Part shown: positions 52,571-61,392 of the stretch, piece by piece | Layout of the letters: the number at the start of each line of letters is the position of its first letter | Numbering within the stretch: position 1 is the first letter of the stretch | DNA from: Nocardia abscessus | GTDB taxonomy: Bacteria; Actinomycetota; Actinomycetes; Mycobacteriales; Mycobacteriaceae | Length of the DNA: 64,000 nt | NCBI RefSeq assembly: GCF_015477775.1 | Contig: NZ_JADLQO010000006.1 | Coordinates: 248,001-312,000 of the forward strand | Reading direction: 5' to 3' | Translations under genes and position numbers: made by a program | The notes under the pieces: model-generated | The model's database searches: none | What the model saw: the letters and a program-made list of their open reading frames with translations, nothing else | What the model was told of the DNA's origin: nothing

Positions 52571-52771
52571 AACAGTAGGGGGCGGCCCTTCCCCCGTGCG
52601 GTGAAGTTGATCTTGAGCCGCAGGTCGCGGGCCCGGATGGCGTCGCCCCGGGTGCGGCCGCTCGGCTCCCGGTCAGGCGTATCGAGTACGGTTCTCCAGA
52701 ACTCGACGAATGCTCGGTGGTCCTGGCGTGGGCTGCGAGCGGAAAACCAGGATCAGCAGGGAGGGCGACCC

Positions 52772-53491
52772 TTGAGGGTTACCGTTGTTGTGCCGACCTA
52801 CAACGAGCGGGAGAATCTGCCGGTTGCGGTGGAGCGGCTGACCGCGCTGCCGGTGCCCGACCTGCACGTCCTCGTGGTGGACGACAGCTCGCCGGACGGC
52901 ACCGGCGAGGTGGCCGACAAACTCGCCGCCGAGCTGCCGAACGTGGTGGGTGTGCTGCACCGGACGGAGAAGGACGGGCTCGGGCGCGCGTACATCGCGG
53001 GCATCACGCGGGCGCTGGACGAGGGCGCGGACGTGGTGATCCAGATGGACGCCGACCTGTCGCACCCGGCCGAAGTCATCCCCGCCATGCTGGAGAAGCT
53101 GACGACCACCGACGCGGGTGTCGTGCTCGGTTCCCGTTACGTCCCGGGCGGCTCGACCGCCGCCGAGTGGAAGTGGTACCGCAAGGCGCTGTCGGCCTGG
53201 GCCAACTTCTATGTGAACCTGATTCTGCGATTGGGCGTCAAGGACGCCACCGCGGGCTTCAAGGCATGGAAGGGCGACACCCTGCGCGCCATCGAGGTGG
53301 CCTCGATCCGCAGCAACGGGTATTCCTTCCAGGTCGAGATGAACTACCGCACCATCAAGAAGGGGATCTCGATCGCCGAGGTGCCGATCCGGTTCGAGGA
53401 GCGGACGCTCGGCGCCTCCAAGATGAGCCTCAAGGTGCAGCTCGAGTCGGCGCTGATGCCGTGGAAGTTGCTGTTCGGCCGCGCGGTCTGA
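52772..53491 (+). CDS. Polyprenol monophosphomannose synthase (family 2 glycosyltransferase)
   Basis: This 239-residue GT2 enzyme transfers mannose from GDP-mannose to polyprenyl phosphate, making the lipid donor for lipomannan and lipoarabinomannan mannosylation at the membrane. It has VVPTYNERENLP at the start, VVDDSSPDGTGE and the QMDADLSH DXD-like motif near residue 85. It corresponds to the catalytic domain of Ppm1. The TTG at 52772 is preferred (AGGGAGG about 8 nt upstream); longer in-frame starts are not supported. Confidence 0.88.
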   Translation: MRVTVVVPTYNERENLPVAVERLTALPVPDLHVLVVDDSSPDGTGEVADKLAAELPNVVGVLHRTEKDGLGRAYIAGITRALDEGADVVIQMDADLSHPAEVIPAMLEKLTTTDAGVVLGSRYVPGGSTAAEWKWYRKALSAWANFYVNLILRLGVKDATAGFKAWKGDTLRAIEVASIRSNGYSFQVEMNYRTIKKGISIAEVPIRFEERTLGASKMSLKVQLESALMPWKLLFGRAV

Positions 53492-53542
53492 GCCACGCCA
53501 CCGGGTCTCGCTTCCGGGGAAGCGGACCCGGCGCGCCGGCGA

Positions 53543-53971
53543 TCAGCGGAGGAGCCGGTTGCGCATCATCTCCAGGCCCCCGACGAGCACCGGAGCCAGC
53601 ACCACGTGCATGGCCGAGAGGGCGATAGTGCTGACGAGGTCGAAGTCCGCCGCGACGGTCAGGCCGATGGTCGCCACCGCCAGCGTCGCGCCGACCACCT
53701 GGGCCACCCGCAGCACGCCGACCCACAGGTAGGACAGCAGCGCGGCCAGGGTCATGCCGATCAGCAGCGGTACGGCGGCGGAGACGATCACGCCGCTCGC
53801 CGTGACCTCGGAGGTCTTGCCTGCGTCGGTCGTCTCGAACGAGCCGCCTGCCGCCAGGCCGACCAGCCACACGACCAGGTTGATCGTCACCGAGACGGCG
53901 ACGCTGCCGAGTATCGCGACCGGCCGGTTGACGGCGGGAATGCGCAGGGTGGGTGCTGTGGTGGTCGACAT
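53543..53971 (-). CDS. DUF6069-like four-helix membrane protein
   Basis: A 142-residue protein with four predicted helices (for example VAILGSVAVSVTINLVVWLVG and VVGATLAVATIGLTVAADFD). Size and topology resemble the DUF6069 family of actinobacterial membrane proteins. The function is unknown. The ATG at 53971 has GAGGAG upstream. A MerR-type promoter and a palindrome lie just upstream. Confidence 0.65.
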   Translation of the reverse strand: MSTTTAPTLRIPAVNRPVAILGSVAVSVTINLVVWLVGLAAGGSFETTDAGKTSEVTASGVIVSAAVPLLIGMTLAALLSYLWVGVLRVAQVVGATLAVATIGLTVAADFDLVSTIALSAMHVVLAPVLVGGLEMMRNRLLR

Positions 53972-53987
53972 GGTGGTCTCCTCATCT

Positions 53988-54001
53988 GAAGTGTTCACTT
54001 C
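53988..54001. promoter_or_regulatory. 14-bp palindrome in the leader of the DUF6069 gene
   Basis: GAAGTG-TT-CACTTC is a perfect inverted repeat between the MerR-type promoter and the ribosome-binding site. It could be a second operator. Confidence 0.45.
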
Positions 54002-54011
54002 GGCTGAGACC

Positions 54012-54042
54012 ATCGTGGAACCTCAAGAATTATTGAGGTCAA
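54012..54042 (-). promoter_or_regulatory. MerR-family-type promoter of the DUF6069 gene
   Basis: On the minus strand TTGACC (54042-54037) and CACGAT (54017-54012) are separated by 19 bp, and the spacer is filled by the dyad ACCTCAAGAATTATTGAGGT. An overlong spacer with such a dyad is the hallmark of MerR-family activation (SoxR/CueR type CCTCAAG...TTGAGG). No MerR gene is in the window. Confidence 0.65.
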
Positions 54043-54076
54043 CCTCGGTGTTGGTGACGCGGCGCACACCCGCTGA

Positions 54077-55480
54077 TCAGCGGGGCCAATCCAAGAGCGT
54101 GTCGATGAACAACTGGCGCACCCGCGCCACATTTTCGTCCAGATCGGCGGGGTCCCATTTGCTGACGTCGATCGGGTCCAGGATCGCCACGTCGACCGTG
54201 CCGGGCCGGGCGACCATCGCGTTGCGCCAGCAGACCTCGCCCGCGTTCCGGATGACCACCGGGATCACCGGCACCCCGGCCTGCATGGCGATGTGGAACG
54301 CGCCTTTCTTGAACAGCCCGACCTCGGGGGTGTAGGAGCGAGTTCCCTCCGGTGACACCGCGACCGACAACCCACCGCGCAGCGTCTCGACCACCGGTCG
54401 CAGTGCCGCCCTGGCCCGCGCGCTGTTCGACCGATCGATGAACGTCACGCCGACGAAGCGCATCAGCGGCCCGAAGACCGGATTCTTGGTGAGCTCTTTC
54501 TTGCCGATGGCCGTGACGCCGCCGCCGAGCACCTCGGGCACGATGATGATGTCGAACTGGCTCTGGTGGTTGAACAGGAAGACCGCGGGCCGGGGTGATT
54601 TCGCGTTCTCGGCTCCCGTGACCCGCACCTGCACTCCCGCGATGCGCAGCGTATTGCGCGCCGCGTGCGCCATCAGCGCGTCGGCCATCTGCTGGCGGTC
54701 CTTGGTGGGCGCCTTCGACGCGACACCGAACAGCGCGCCGCCGAGCAGCCCGGCGAATCCCGCGGCGGTGCGCGCGTAATCGCTCGCGCGCGGAGGGCGG
54801 CGCGGGCGGAACGTGAGCCTGCCCCACTGCTGCCGGTCGGCGACCTCGGTCAGCGCGTCGTCGGGGTTCACCGCCACCGGATGCCCGGTCTGCGACAGCA
54901 TCGGCAGGTCGGCGCTCGTGCCGGCGTAGGCGTAACCGCGTTCGAGATCCACCTCGTGCGCGGCAGCGAACTCGGCGACCGCCTCGGCCTTGCCGTTGCG
55001 CCACAGCGGCTTCCCGTCGGGATACCCGGTGAGCACACCGTCCCGGGTGACCATGGGCGTATACAGCACGTGCTCGATGCCCAGCTGTGCTGCCGCGGGC
55101 GCCACCTGGAACTCGGTCAGCGAACTGACCAGCACGACGGTGTGCCCGGCCGCCTGGTGGGTCCGGATCAGCTGCCACGCTTCGGGATACAGGTACCCGT
55201 AGAGGGTGCGCTTGAACAGTCGCCTGCCCAGCTCGGTCAGCTCCTGTTCGGACCGTCCGGCCAGCGCCTCGGACAGCTCGCGGAGCCACCGGCTGTACTC
55301 GCCGTCGGTCATGTGCTTGCGGAGGCCGCGGAGCAGCACGGCGGCGGGCTTGCGGCGACGGCGCGGTACCGGGCCGTCGACGACCGCCCCGAAATCGAAG
55401 ACAGCCGCGACCGCGCGGCCTTGTGGCCCGGAGCGGATGGCGGCGATCGCGGCGTCCAGGTCAGCGCGTGCGCCGGTCAT
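54077..55480 (-). CDS. HAD-like / 1-acylglycerol-3-phosphate acyltransferase (PlsC) fusion
   Basis: This 467-residue protein joins an N-terminal HAD-IB-like domain and a C-terminal PlsC domain with the NHQSQFD HxxxxD motif, PEGTRSYTP and FIDRSNS. PlsC acylates lysophosphatidic acid to phosphatidic acid at the membrane. The HAD motif I is VFDFGAVVDG: the first Asp is kept but the usual second Asp (DxD) is Gly, so phosphatase activity is doubtful. The start is ATG 55480 with AGGAGG upstream. It lies 39 nt after plsB. Confidence 0.8.
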   Translation of the reverse strand: MTGARADLDAAIAAIRSGPQGRAVAAVFDFGAVVDGPVPRRRRKPAAVLLRGLRKHMTDGEYSRWLRELSEALAGRSEQELTELGRRLFKRTLYGYLYPEAWQLIRTHQAAGHTVVLVSSLTEFQVAPAAAQLGIEHVLYTPMVTRDGVLTGYPDGKPLWRNGKAEAVAEFAAAHEVDLERGYAYAGTSADLPMLSQTGHPVAVNPDDALTEVADRQQWGRLTFRPRRPPRASDYARTAAGFAGLLGGALFGVASKAPTKDRQQMADALMAHAARNTLRIAGVQVRVTGAENAKSPRPAVFLFNHQSQFDIIIVPEVLGGGVTAIGKKELTKNPVFGPLMRFVGVTFIDRSNSARARAALRPVVETLRGGLSVAVSPEGTRSYTPEVGLFKKGAFHIAMQAGVPVIPVVIRNAGEVCWRNAMVARPGTVDVAILDPIDVSKWDPADLDENVARVRQLFIDTLLDWPR

Positions 55481-55519
55481 CGGACCTCCTGTGCGCCGAG
55501 GTGGTAGCGCGTCGATCGC

Positions 55520-58009
55520 TCACCACGCCTCCCGGTTGGACGGGTCGAGCGCGGCGGCCTGCGCGATGCGGGCGCCGATCGTGCGCAGGCGCTCGGCGAA
55601 TTCGGTTCTGCGTTGCAGCAGCTCCGCGCGGCGCCGGGTCGCTTCGGTGGGATGCTCGGGCGAATCGTCATCGGGCGCCGTTTCCAGCAGACCGTAGTTG
55701 TCGGCGAGTTTCAGCGCGCTGGTGAACAACTCAGTGGAGACCGACTCGGGGCTGTGCAACCGTTGCTGCAACATCATCTGCTTGCCGACCGCGACGCATT
55801 CGGTGATGAGCTCCTTGCGGTCGATCTCGTCGCCCGCGTCGCGGGCGGCCAGCCGCTCGGCCACCACCAACTGCGCGTCGACGAACGAGCGCAGCACGCG
55901 GTGGGCCATCGTGAAGCCGGATGCGGTGAGCTTCGCCAGGATGTCCGAGCCGAGGGTGTCGTGGCGGGTGTGGGTGTACCAGTCCGGATCCACCAAGAGC
56001 ATTTCCGCGACCATCTGGTCGGCGAACTCGCCGCGATCGGGAAAGAAGAAGTCGAACTTCAGCAGGTCGCGCAGCCGGAAGGCCTCGTCCCAGCCGGTTT
56101 TGAGGGCGTCGGCGTCGCCGTTGTCGACCGCCGCCAGGATGGACAGCTCGAGGATGGCGCGGTTGACGAACCAGTGCACGGCGCTGTTGCGGTAGAAGGC
56201 GGCCTCCAGATGGGCGCCGGACTCGATCGAGTACACCGGCTCGATCCCGCCGCGATACACCGTGACCACCTTGGCCAGCGAGAGCTGTTCCAGCACGACG
56301 GCCAAGCCCTGCTCGTCCCGGAGCGCGTCGAGTTCGCCGCGCGGCAGCTCGCGCTTGTCGATGTAGCCGAGCACCGGCGCCAGCACCGTGCGCACCTCGC
56401 CGAGGGTGAGCGCGCGCCCGTCGACACCCAGCAACGTCAGGGTGACCAGCGCGTTGACCGTGATCGGCGTCACCGCGTTGATCCCGACCGCGACCTCGAA
56501 CGCCAGCCGCTGCACGGCCTTCCGTTCCAGCTCGGCGATCTCCGGCGGGTCGCTGTCGACGACCCCGGCTTCGGTGCGCGGTGGCGGAAGCGGCTCCGTA
56601 TGGTGCAACGGGATGGTCAGCGGCGGCGTCGTCAGCGGATCGCCGTGCGCGGCGAGCCGATCACGGGCCGACAGCGGCTCGCCGAAGCGGACGTACACGT
56701 GCCCGGCGGAGTGCTGCTGGCTGCGGATGTAGCGCGCCAGCCAGGTCAGCCCCTCGGGTTTCTTCTTGCCGCCCTCCTGCTCGGTGGTGATGGCGCCGAG
56801 TTCGTTGAGCCGCTCGTAGGTGATCGAGACCGGAACCAGCATGACGTCGTCGATGCGGTTCGAACGGACTGCGGCGGCAAGGTAGTTCAGCAGTCCGTAG
56901 CGCGGCGGCCGCAGCTTCCCGGTGCGGGTGCGACCGCCTTCGAAGTACCACTCCAGGTTGAAGCGCTTGGCCAGCAGGTAAGCGAAGTATTCCTCGACGG
57001 CGGCCTTGTAGACCTCGTCGTCGCCGAAACTGCGCCGGATGAACACGGTTCCGGTGCGCCGCGCGATCGGGCCCATCGGCCAGAAGCTGAGGTTCGCGCC
57101 GCCGATCACGTGGTTCGGCGGGAAGTCGTTGCGGGCCAGCACGTCTCCCAGTACGAACGCGTCGACGTAGGAACGGTGCGAGGGCAGGAACACCAGCGGA
57201 TAGCGGCGGTTGAGGTCGCGCAACCCGGTCAAGCCGGACTCGTCGGGGTCGACCTTCCAGGTGGAGGCGTGCACCGGTCGCATGGCCTGGGTGAACAGGT
57301 CGGAGACCAGCCTGCTCTGGGCGGCGACGAGTTCGTTGAGCCCTTTCTCCGCACGGCGATACACCTCGTGCGGGCTCGCCCCGATCTGATCGGCGATCAG
57401 CTCCAGCCTGCGCAGGAAGTCGGGGGAGTCGAGGATCTCCTCGGCGACCAGCTTGGGCACCTTGTACCGGTCGCCGATGATGGTGCGTTCGGCGCGTTCC
57501 AGCGCCACCACCGCGGCGCGCACGACGGCGCGGGCGAACGGCTCGGCGGTGCCCTTGTCGAACAGCGCCGTGGCCTCCGGGTTGTTCGCACGCAACTCGC
57601 TGAGCCGAGCGGGCGCGCCGGTCAGCACCACGTGCCGGTCCGGTGACTTGGACAGCAGCCTGCGCTGCGCCAGCCGGTTGGGCTTGCGCGGGTTGGTCAT
57701 CAGGGCCAGGTCGGCGAAGGTGACGCGGCGGACGCCGTCGCGTTCCGGCGGCAGCCACAGCACGCGGATCGGCACCACCAGCGGATCGTCGCGCCTGCCG
57801 ACCAGCCTGGTCGCGACGGCGCCCGCGTCCAGGTCCAGCTGGGTGACCGGTGCGTCGGTGCCGAACTCGGTGCTGATCCCGCCGTCGGCCAGCCACTTGC
57901 CGACGAGTTCGCGCTCCACCCCCGATGCGGCGTCGATCAGGGCCACCACCGATTGCGGTGCGGTCCCGGGCCGGGCTGTCGCGGGTGAATCGCCGCGGTG
58001 ATCGATCAT
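55520..58009 (-). CDS. plsB: Glycerol-3-phosphate acyltransferase PlsB
   Basis: This 829-residue enzyme makes lysophosphatidic acid from glycerol 3-phosphate and acyl-CoA/acyl-ACP. It has the acyltransferase motif LPSHRSYVDAFVL (HxxxxD), then GAANLSFWPMGPI-type and FEGGRTRTGK motifs near residue 340. The length is that of the long PlsB2 type. It opens the operon with the PlsC fusion. The ATG at 58009 is well placed; GGAGGGAAGAACATCG precedes it. Confidence 0.9.
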   Translation of the reverse strand: MIDHRGDSPATARPGTAPQSVVALIDAASGVERELVGKWLADGGISTEFGTDAPVTQLDLDAGAVATRLVGRRDDPLVVPIRVLWLPPERDGVRRVTFADLALMTNPRKPNRLAQRRLLSKSPDRHVVLTGAPARLSELRANNPEATALFDKGTAEPFARAVVRAAVVALERAERTIIGDRYKVPKLVAEEILDSPDFLRRLELIADQIGASPHEVYRRAEKGLNELVAAQSRLVSDLFTQAMRPVHASTWKVDPDESGLTGLRDLNRRYPLVFLPSHRSYVDAFVLGDVLARNDFPPNHVIGGANLSFWPMGPIARRTGTVFIRRSFGDDEVYKAAVEEYFAYLLAKRFNLEWYFEGGRTRTGKLRPPRYGLLNYLAAAVRSNRIDDVMLVPVSITYERLNELGAITTEQEGGKKKPEGLTWLARYIRSQQHSAGHVYVRFGEPLSARDRLAAHGDPLTTPPLTIPLHHTEPLPPPRTEAGVVDSDPPEIAELERKAVQRLAFEVAVGINAVTPITVNALVTLTLLGVDGRALTLGEVRTVLAPVLGYIDKRELPRGELDALRDEQGLAVVLEQLSLAKVVTVYRGGIEPVYSIESGAHLEAAFYRNSAVHWFVNRAILELSILAAVDNGDADALKTGWDEAFRLRDLLKFDFFFPDRGEFADQMVAEMLLVDPDWYTHTRHDTLGSDILAKLTASGFTMAHRVLRSFVDAQLVVAERLAARDAGDEIDRKELITECVAVGKQMMLQQRLHSPESVSTELFTSALKLADNYGLLETAPDDDSPEHPTEATRRRAELLQRRTEFAERLRTIGARIAQAAALDPSNREAW

Positions 58010-58241
58010 CGATGTTCTTCCCTCCGCAGGTGACGCTCTCCACTATTCAATCCCGGCGGGTCTCCTCCGCGCAGGCAGTCGGCGTGGCGAGTTCGGTTCG
58101 GGCGGCACGGGTGGCGCGATCGCTGCACCGGAGTGGCGGCACGGGTGCGGCCGAAAGTGCTGGCCGGATGGAGATCGCTTGCCGCTCGGATCGATCGCTC
58201 GGCGGCGGCGTTGTGGCCGCGAGCACACCCCGCACAGTAGA

Positions 58242-58289
58242 GCAGGTAATGCTAACCTTACCTCCACAAGTTAGGCCAGGGTAACCTTT
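58242..58289. promoter_or_regulatory. Two tandem IdeR/DtxR-type iron boxes upstream of the salicylate synthase gene
   Basis: Two 19-bp sites resemble the iron-box consensus TTAGGTTAGGCTAACCTAA, each matching 14 of 19: 58242-58260 (ending GCTAACCTTA) and 58271-58289 (TTAGGCCAGGGTAACCTTT). They precede the TTG start at 58299, so IdeR-Fe2+ repression is likely. Confidence 0.75.
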
Positions 58290-58298
58290 GGAGGATCG

Positions 58299-59609
58299 TT
58301 GTCGACCACGGAACGCCTGCGGGTTGAGTATGTGACCGATCCGGCGGCAGCGATGTCCCGGCTGGCAGGGGCGGATCGGTTCGGCGAGTACGTGATGTAC
58401 GAGCGTCCGGGGGAATGGGTCTTCGCCGCCGATCCGATCGGCAGTGTCGAACTGGATGCGCGGGAACTGCGCGTCACCTGGGAGGGACAGACCACGACCA
58501 GCGGATGGGAAGGCAATCCGGCGGGCGTGATCGACCGTGCGCTCGGCACGCTGCTCCTCGACGGGCGAAACGCCTACGGCTGGATCGGATTCGAATTCTG
58601 CGCGTGGGCCCTCGACGCCACCGGTCACGTGGACCCGCGCACCGCGCTCGCGCACCTGATGATCCCCCGCATCGAGGTCAGGGTGAGCGAATTCGGCGTT
58701 CAGGTGGCGGGTGCGACGCCCGCGGAGACCGGGGACATCCACGATCTGATCGCACAGTCGCAGAACACCGAACTGCCGCAGGCACATCCGGCCGACATCC
58801 GGGTCGACCCCACCGGGTACCGGGACCGGGTCGCCGAGGCGGTCGGGGAGATCCGAGCAGGCCGCTACCAGAAGGTCATCCTGTCCAGGAAGGTCGAACT
58901 GCCCTTCGCGGTGGACATTCCGGCCACTTATCGGCTCGGGCGCGCGCACAACACTCCGGCGCGGTCGTTCCTGCTGCGGCTCGGCGGCTTGGAGGCGGCG
59001 GGCTTCAGCCCCGAACTGGTCGCGTCCGTGGACGACGAGCGGGTGGTGACCACCGAGCCGCTGGCGGGCACCCGTGCCTTCGGTCGCGGCTCGGCGGCCG
59101 ATCTCGCCGCCAAGGCCGACCTGATCACCGACCCGAAGGAGATCGTGGAACACGCGATTTCGGTACAGACCTCGTTCGCGGAGATCGCGGCCGTCGCCGA
59201 TCCCGGCACACCCGCGGTGTCGGACTTCATGGCCGTGCGTGAGCGTGGCAGTGTGCAGCATCTGGCGTCCACCGTGCGGGGGCGGCTGGCCGCCGACCGA
59301 TCCAGCTGGGACGCGCTGGAGGTGCTGTTCCCGTCGGTGACCGCCTCGGGGATTCCCAAGCGGGCGGGCGTCGACTCGGTGTTCCGGCTCGACCACGACC
59401 CGCGCGGGCTGTATTCCGGCGCGGTGGTGACCGTTTCCCCGACCGGCGCGCTGGAGGCGACCCTCGTGTTGCGCGCGGTGTACCAGAACACCGAAGGGGC
59501 CTGGCTGCGCGCGGGCGCGGGCATCGTCGGCCAGTCCCGGCCGGAACGCGAGTTCGAGGAGACCTGCGAGAAATTGGGCAGCATCGCGCCCTATGTGGTG
59601 AAGGCCTAG
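58299..59609 (+). CDS. mbtI: Salicylate synthase / isochorismate synthase (MbtI/Irp9 type)
   Basis: This 436-residue enzyme of the chorismate-utilising family converts chorismate to salicylate (via isochorismate), the first step of a salicylate-capped siderophore. It has the TEPLAGTRAFGRGS motif near residue 255, DPKEIVEHAI near residue 280 and the PSVTASGIPKR motif near residue 345. The TTG start at 58299 has GGAGG 4 nt upstream. It faces a convergent AMP ligase. It could be a nocobactin-type salicylate synthase (nbtS). Confidence 0.82.
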   Translation: MSTTERLRVEYVTDPAAAMSRLAGADRFGEYVMYERPGEWVFAADPIGSVELDARELRVTWEGQTTTSGWEGNPAGVIDRALGTLLLDGRNAYGWIGFEFCAWALDATGHVDPRTALAHLMIPRIEVRVSEFGVQVAGATPAETGDIHDLIAQSQNTELPQAHPADIRVDPTGYRDRVAEAVGEIRAGRYQKVILSRKVELPFAVDIPATYRLGRAHNTPARSFLLRLGGLEAAGFSPELVASVDDERVVTTEPLAGTRAFGRGSAADLAAKADLITDPKEIVEHAISVQTSFAEIAAVADPGTPAVSDFMAVRERGSVQHLASTVRGRLAADRSSWDALEVLFPSVTASGIPKRAGVDSVFRLDHDPRGLYSGAVVTVSPTGALEATLVLRAVYQNTEGAWLRAGAGIVGQSRPEREFEETCEKLGSIAPYVVKA

Positions 59610-59664
59610 CGAAAGGCCGGCGGGCAGCGCGCCGAGGATGCGCTGCTCGCCGGATTCGGCCGTA

Positions 59665-61281
59665 CTACTGCTCGGCGCGCAGCGCTTTCTTGTCGATCTT
59701 GCCGACCGCGGTGATCGGCAGCTTGTCGCTGCGGCGCAGCACGTCCGGCAGCTTGTAGGTGGCCAGCCCGCGGGCGGCGAGGAAGGTCTTGATCTCGGCC
59801 AGCGTCGGCATCTCGCCGTCGACGACCAAGACGGCGCAGACTTTTTCGCCCAGCGCCGCATCCGGCAGCCCCACGGCGGCGGCGTGCCGGACGGCGGGGT
59901 GGGCGAGCAGGTGTTCCTCGAGTTCGTCGCAGGAGACGTTCTCGCCGCCGCGGTTGATCACGTCCTTGATCCGTCCGGACACCACCAGATGTCCGCTGGG
60001 CAGACGGCGCACCAGGTCACCGCTGCGATAGAAGCCGTCCGGCGTGAACGCGCGCGAGTTGTGCTCGGGTGCGCGGTAGTAGCCGCGAATCGTGTACGGC
60101 CCTCTGGTCAGCAGCTCGCCCTCCGCGCCCGGCGCCACCTCGTCGCCGTCGGCGTCCACCACGCGGACCTCGTCGGCGGGCGAGAGCGGCCTGCCCTGGG
60201 TGGTGTGCACCAGGTCGGCCGGATCATCGAGCCGGGTGTAGTTGAGCAGGCCCTCGGCCATGCCGAACACCTGTTGCAGGGTGGCCCCGAGCGCCGGGGT
60301 CACTTCCTTGGCGTTGACCTCGGCCAGTCGCGCGCCGCCGACCTGGAGCAGACGCAGCGAACTCAGGTCGGCCTCTTCCCATTCGGTGGCCGCGCACCAG
60401 AGTTGGGCCAGCGGCGGCACGACGGCGGTGACCGTCACCCGGTGCCGCTCGATCGCGGCGAACGCGCTCTCCGGGCTCGGGTCGCCCACGAAGGCGACCG
60501 CCCCGCCCACCGCGACGGTGCCGAGGATTCCCGGGCAGGCCAGCGGAAAGTTGTGTGCGGCGGGCAATGTCGCGAGGTAGACGTCCTGCTCGGTCAGTTC
60601 GCAGACCTCAGCGCTGGCGGTGGCGTTGTAGGCGTAGTCGTCGTGCGTGCGCGCGATCAGTTTCGGCAGGCCGGTGGTGCCGCCGGAGACCAGCATCAGG
60701 GCGATGTCACCCGGATCGATCTCGGGTAGTTCACCACCCTCACGCGGGATCGAGGTGAGGTCGGTGAACGGCCCGGGATCGCCGAGCACCAGGACGTGGC
60801 GCAGCGAAGGCACCGCGTCGCGCACGGTCGCCGCCATTTCGCGATAGTCGAAGTCGCCCGCCCGGTCCGCGACGATGTAGCCGACCGCTTCGGAAAGCCG
60901 GGTCAAGTGCTCGATTTCGGCCCGTCGATGCGCGGGCAGGCTCAATACGGGAATGATTCCGGCGCGCAACAGGCCGAACAGCACGGTCAGGAACTCGGGC
61001 ACGTTCGGGAGCTGGACCACCACCCGATCGCCGGGAGCGATGCCCAGCGCGAGCAGCCCGTGCGCCATCCGGTCCGCGGCGGCGTCGATGTCGGCGTAAC
61101 TGCGCGGGCCCTGCGTGTCGAGCAGCGCGGGGCGCTGGGGCTGCCGGAGTGCGGTCGCGCGCAGCAGGTCTCCCAGCGGGCGCCCGGCCCAATATCCGGC
61201 GGCTCGATATTCCGCGGCCGTGTGCGCGGGGAAAGGTACGTAGCCGTCGCGATGCGCGGACTCGGTCGGTGTGGAAGTCAC
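59665..61281 (-). CDS. mbtA: Salicyl-AMP (aryl-acid) ligase of siderophore synthesis (MbtA/EntE type)
   Basis: This adenylating enzyme of 538 residues activates salicylate or 2,3-dihydroxybenzoate as AMP ester and loads it on a carrier protein. It has the P-loop SGGTTGLPK, the GQPL-like segment, and the GRIKDVINRGGENV and GKIDKK motifs. Start is uncertain: GTG 61281 has GAGG 6 nt upstream; an upstream TTG at 61302 is in frame and also plausible. An IdeR-like box is directly upstream. Confidence 0.82.
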   Translation of the reverse strand: MTSTPTESAHRDGYVPFPAHTAAEYRAAGYWAGRPLGDLLRATALRQPQRPALLDTQGPRSYADIDAAADRMAHGLLALGIAPGDRVVVQLPNVPEFLTVLFGLLRAGIIPVLSLPAHRRAEIEHLTRLSEAVGYIVADRAGDFDYREMAATVRDAVPSLRHVLVLGDPGPFTDLTSIPREGGELPEIDPGDIALMLVSGGTTGLPKLIARTHDDYAYNATASAEVCELTEQDVYLATLPAAHNFPLACPGILGTVAVGGAVAFVGDPSPESAFAAIERHRVTVTAVVPPLAQLWCAATEWEEADLSSLRLLQVGGARLAEVNAKEVTPALGATLQQVFGMAEGLLNYTRLDDPADLVHTTQGRPLSPADEVRVVDADGDEVAPGAEGELLTRGPYTIRGYYRAPEHNSRAFTPDGFYRSGDLVRRLPSGHLVVSGRIKDVINRGGENVSCDELEEHLLAHPAVRHAAAVGLPDAALGEKVCAVLVVDGEMPTLAEIKTFLAARGLATYKLPDVLRRSDKLPITAVGKIDKKALRAEQ

Positions 61282-61318
61282 GGTCTGCCTCACAGATGTC
61301 AAGCCAAGTTTGCCTTAT

Positions 61319-61337
61319 ATAGGTTAGGCAACCCTAC
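61319..61337. promoter_or_regulatory. IdeR/DtxR-type iron box between the AMP ligase and SDR genes
   Basis: ATAGGTTAGGCAACCCTAC matches 15 of 19 bases of the iron-box consensus and lies 37 bp upstream of the ligase GTG (61281) and 56 bp upstream of the SDR ATG (61393), so it could control either or both. Confidence 0.65.
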
Positions 61338-61392
61338 TGTTCGGCGTGTCCGAACCTGCCGCCCGGAGCTGTAGCGCACTAGACTTTTCGTC

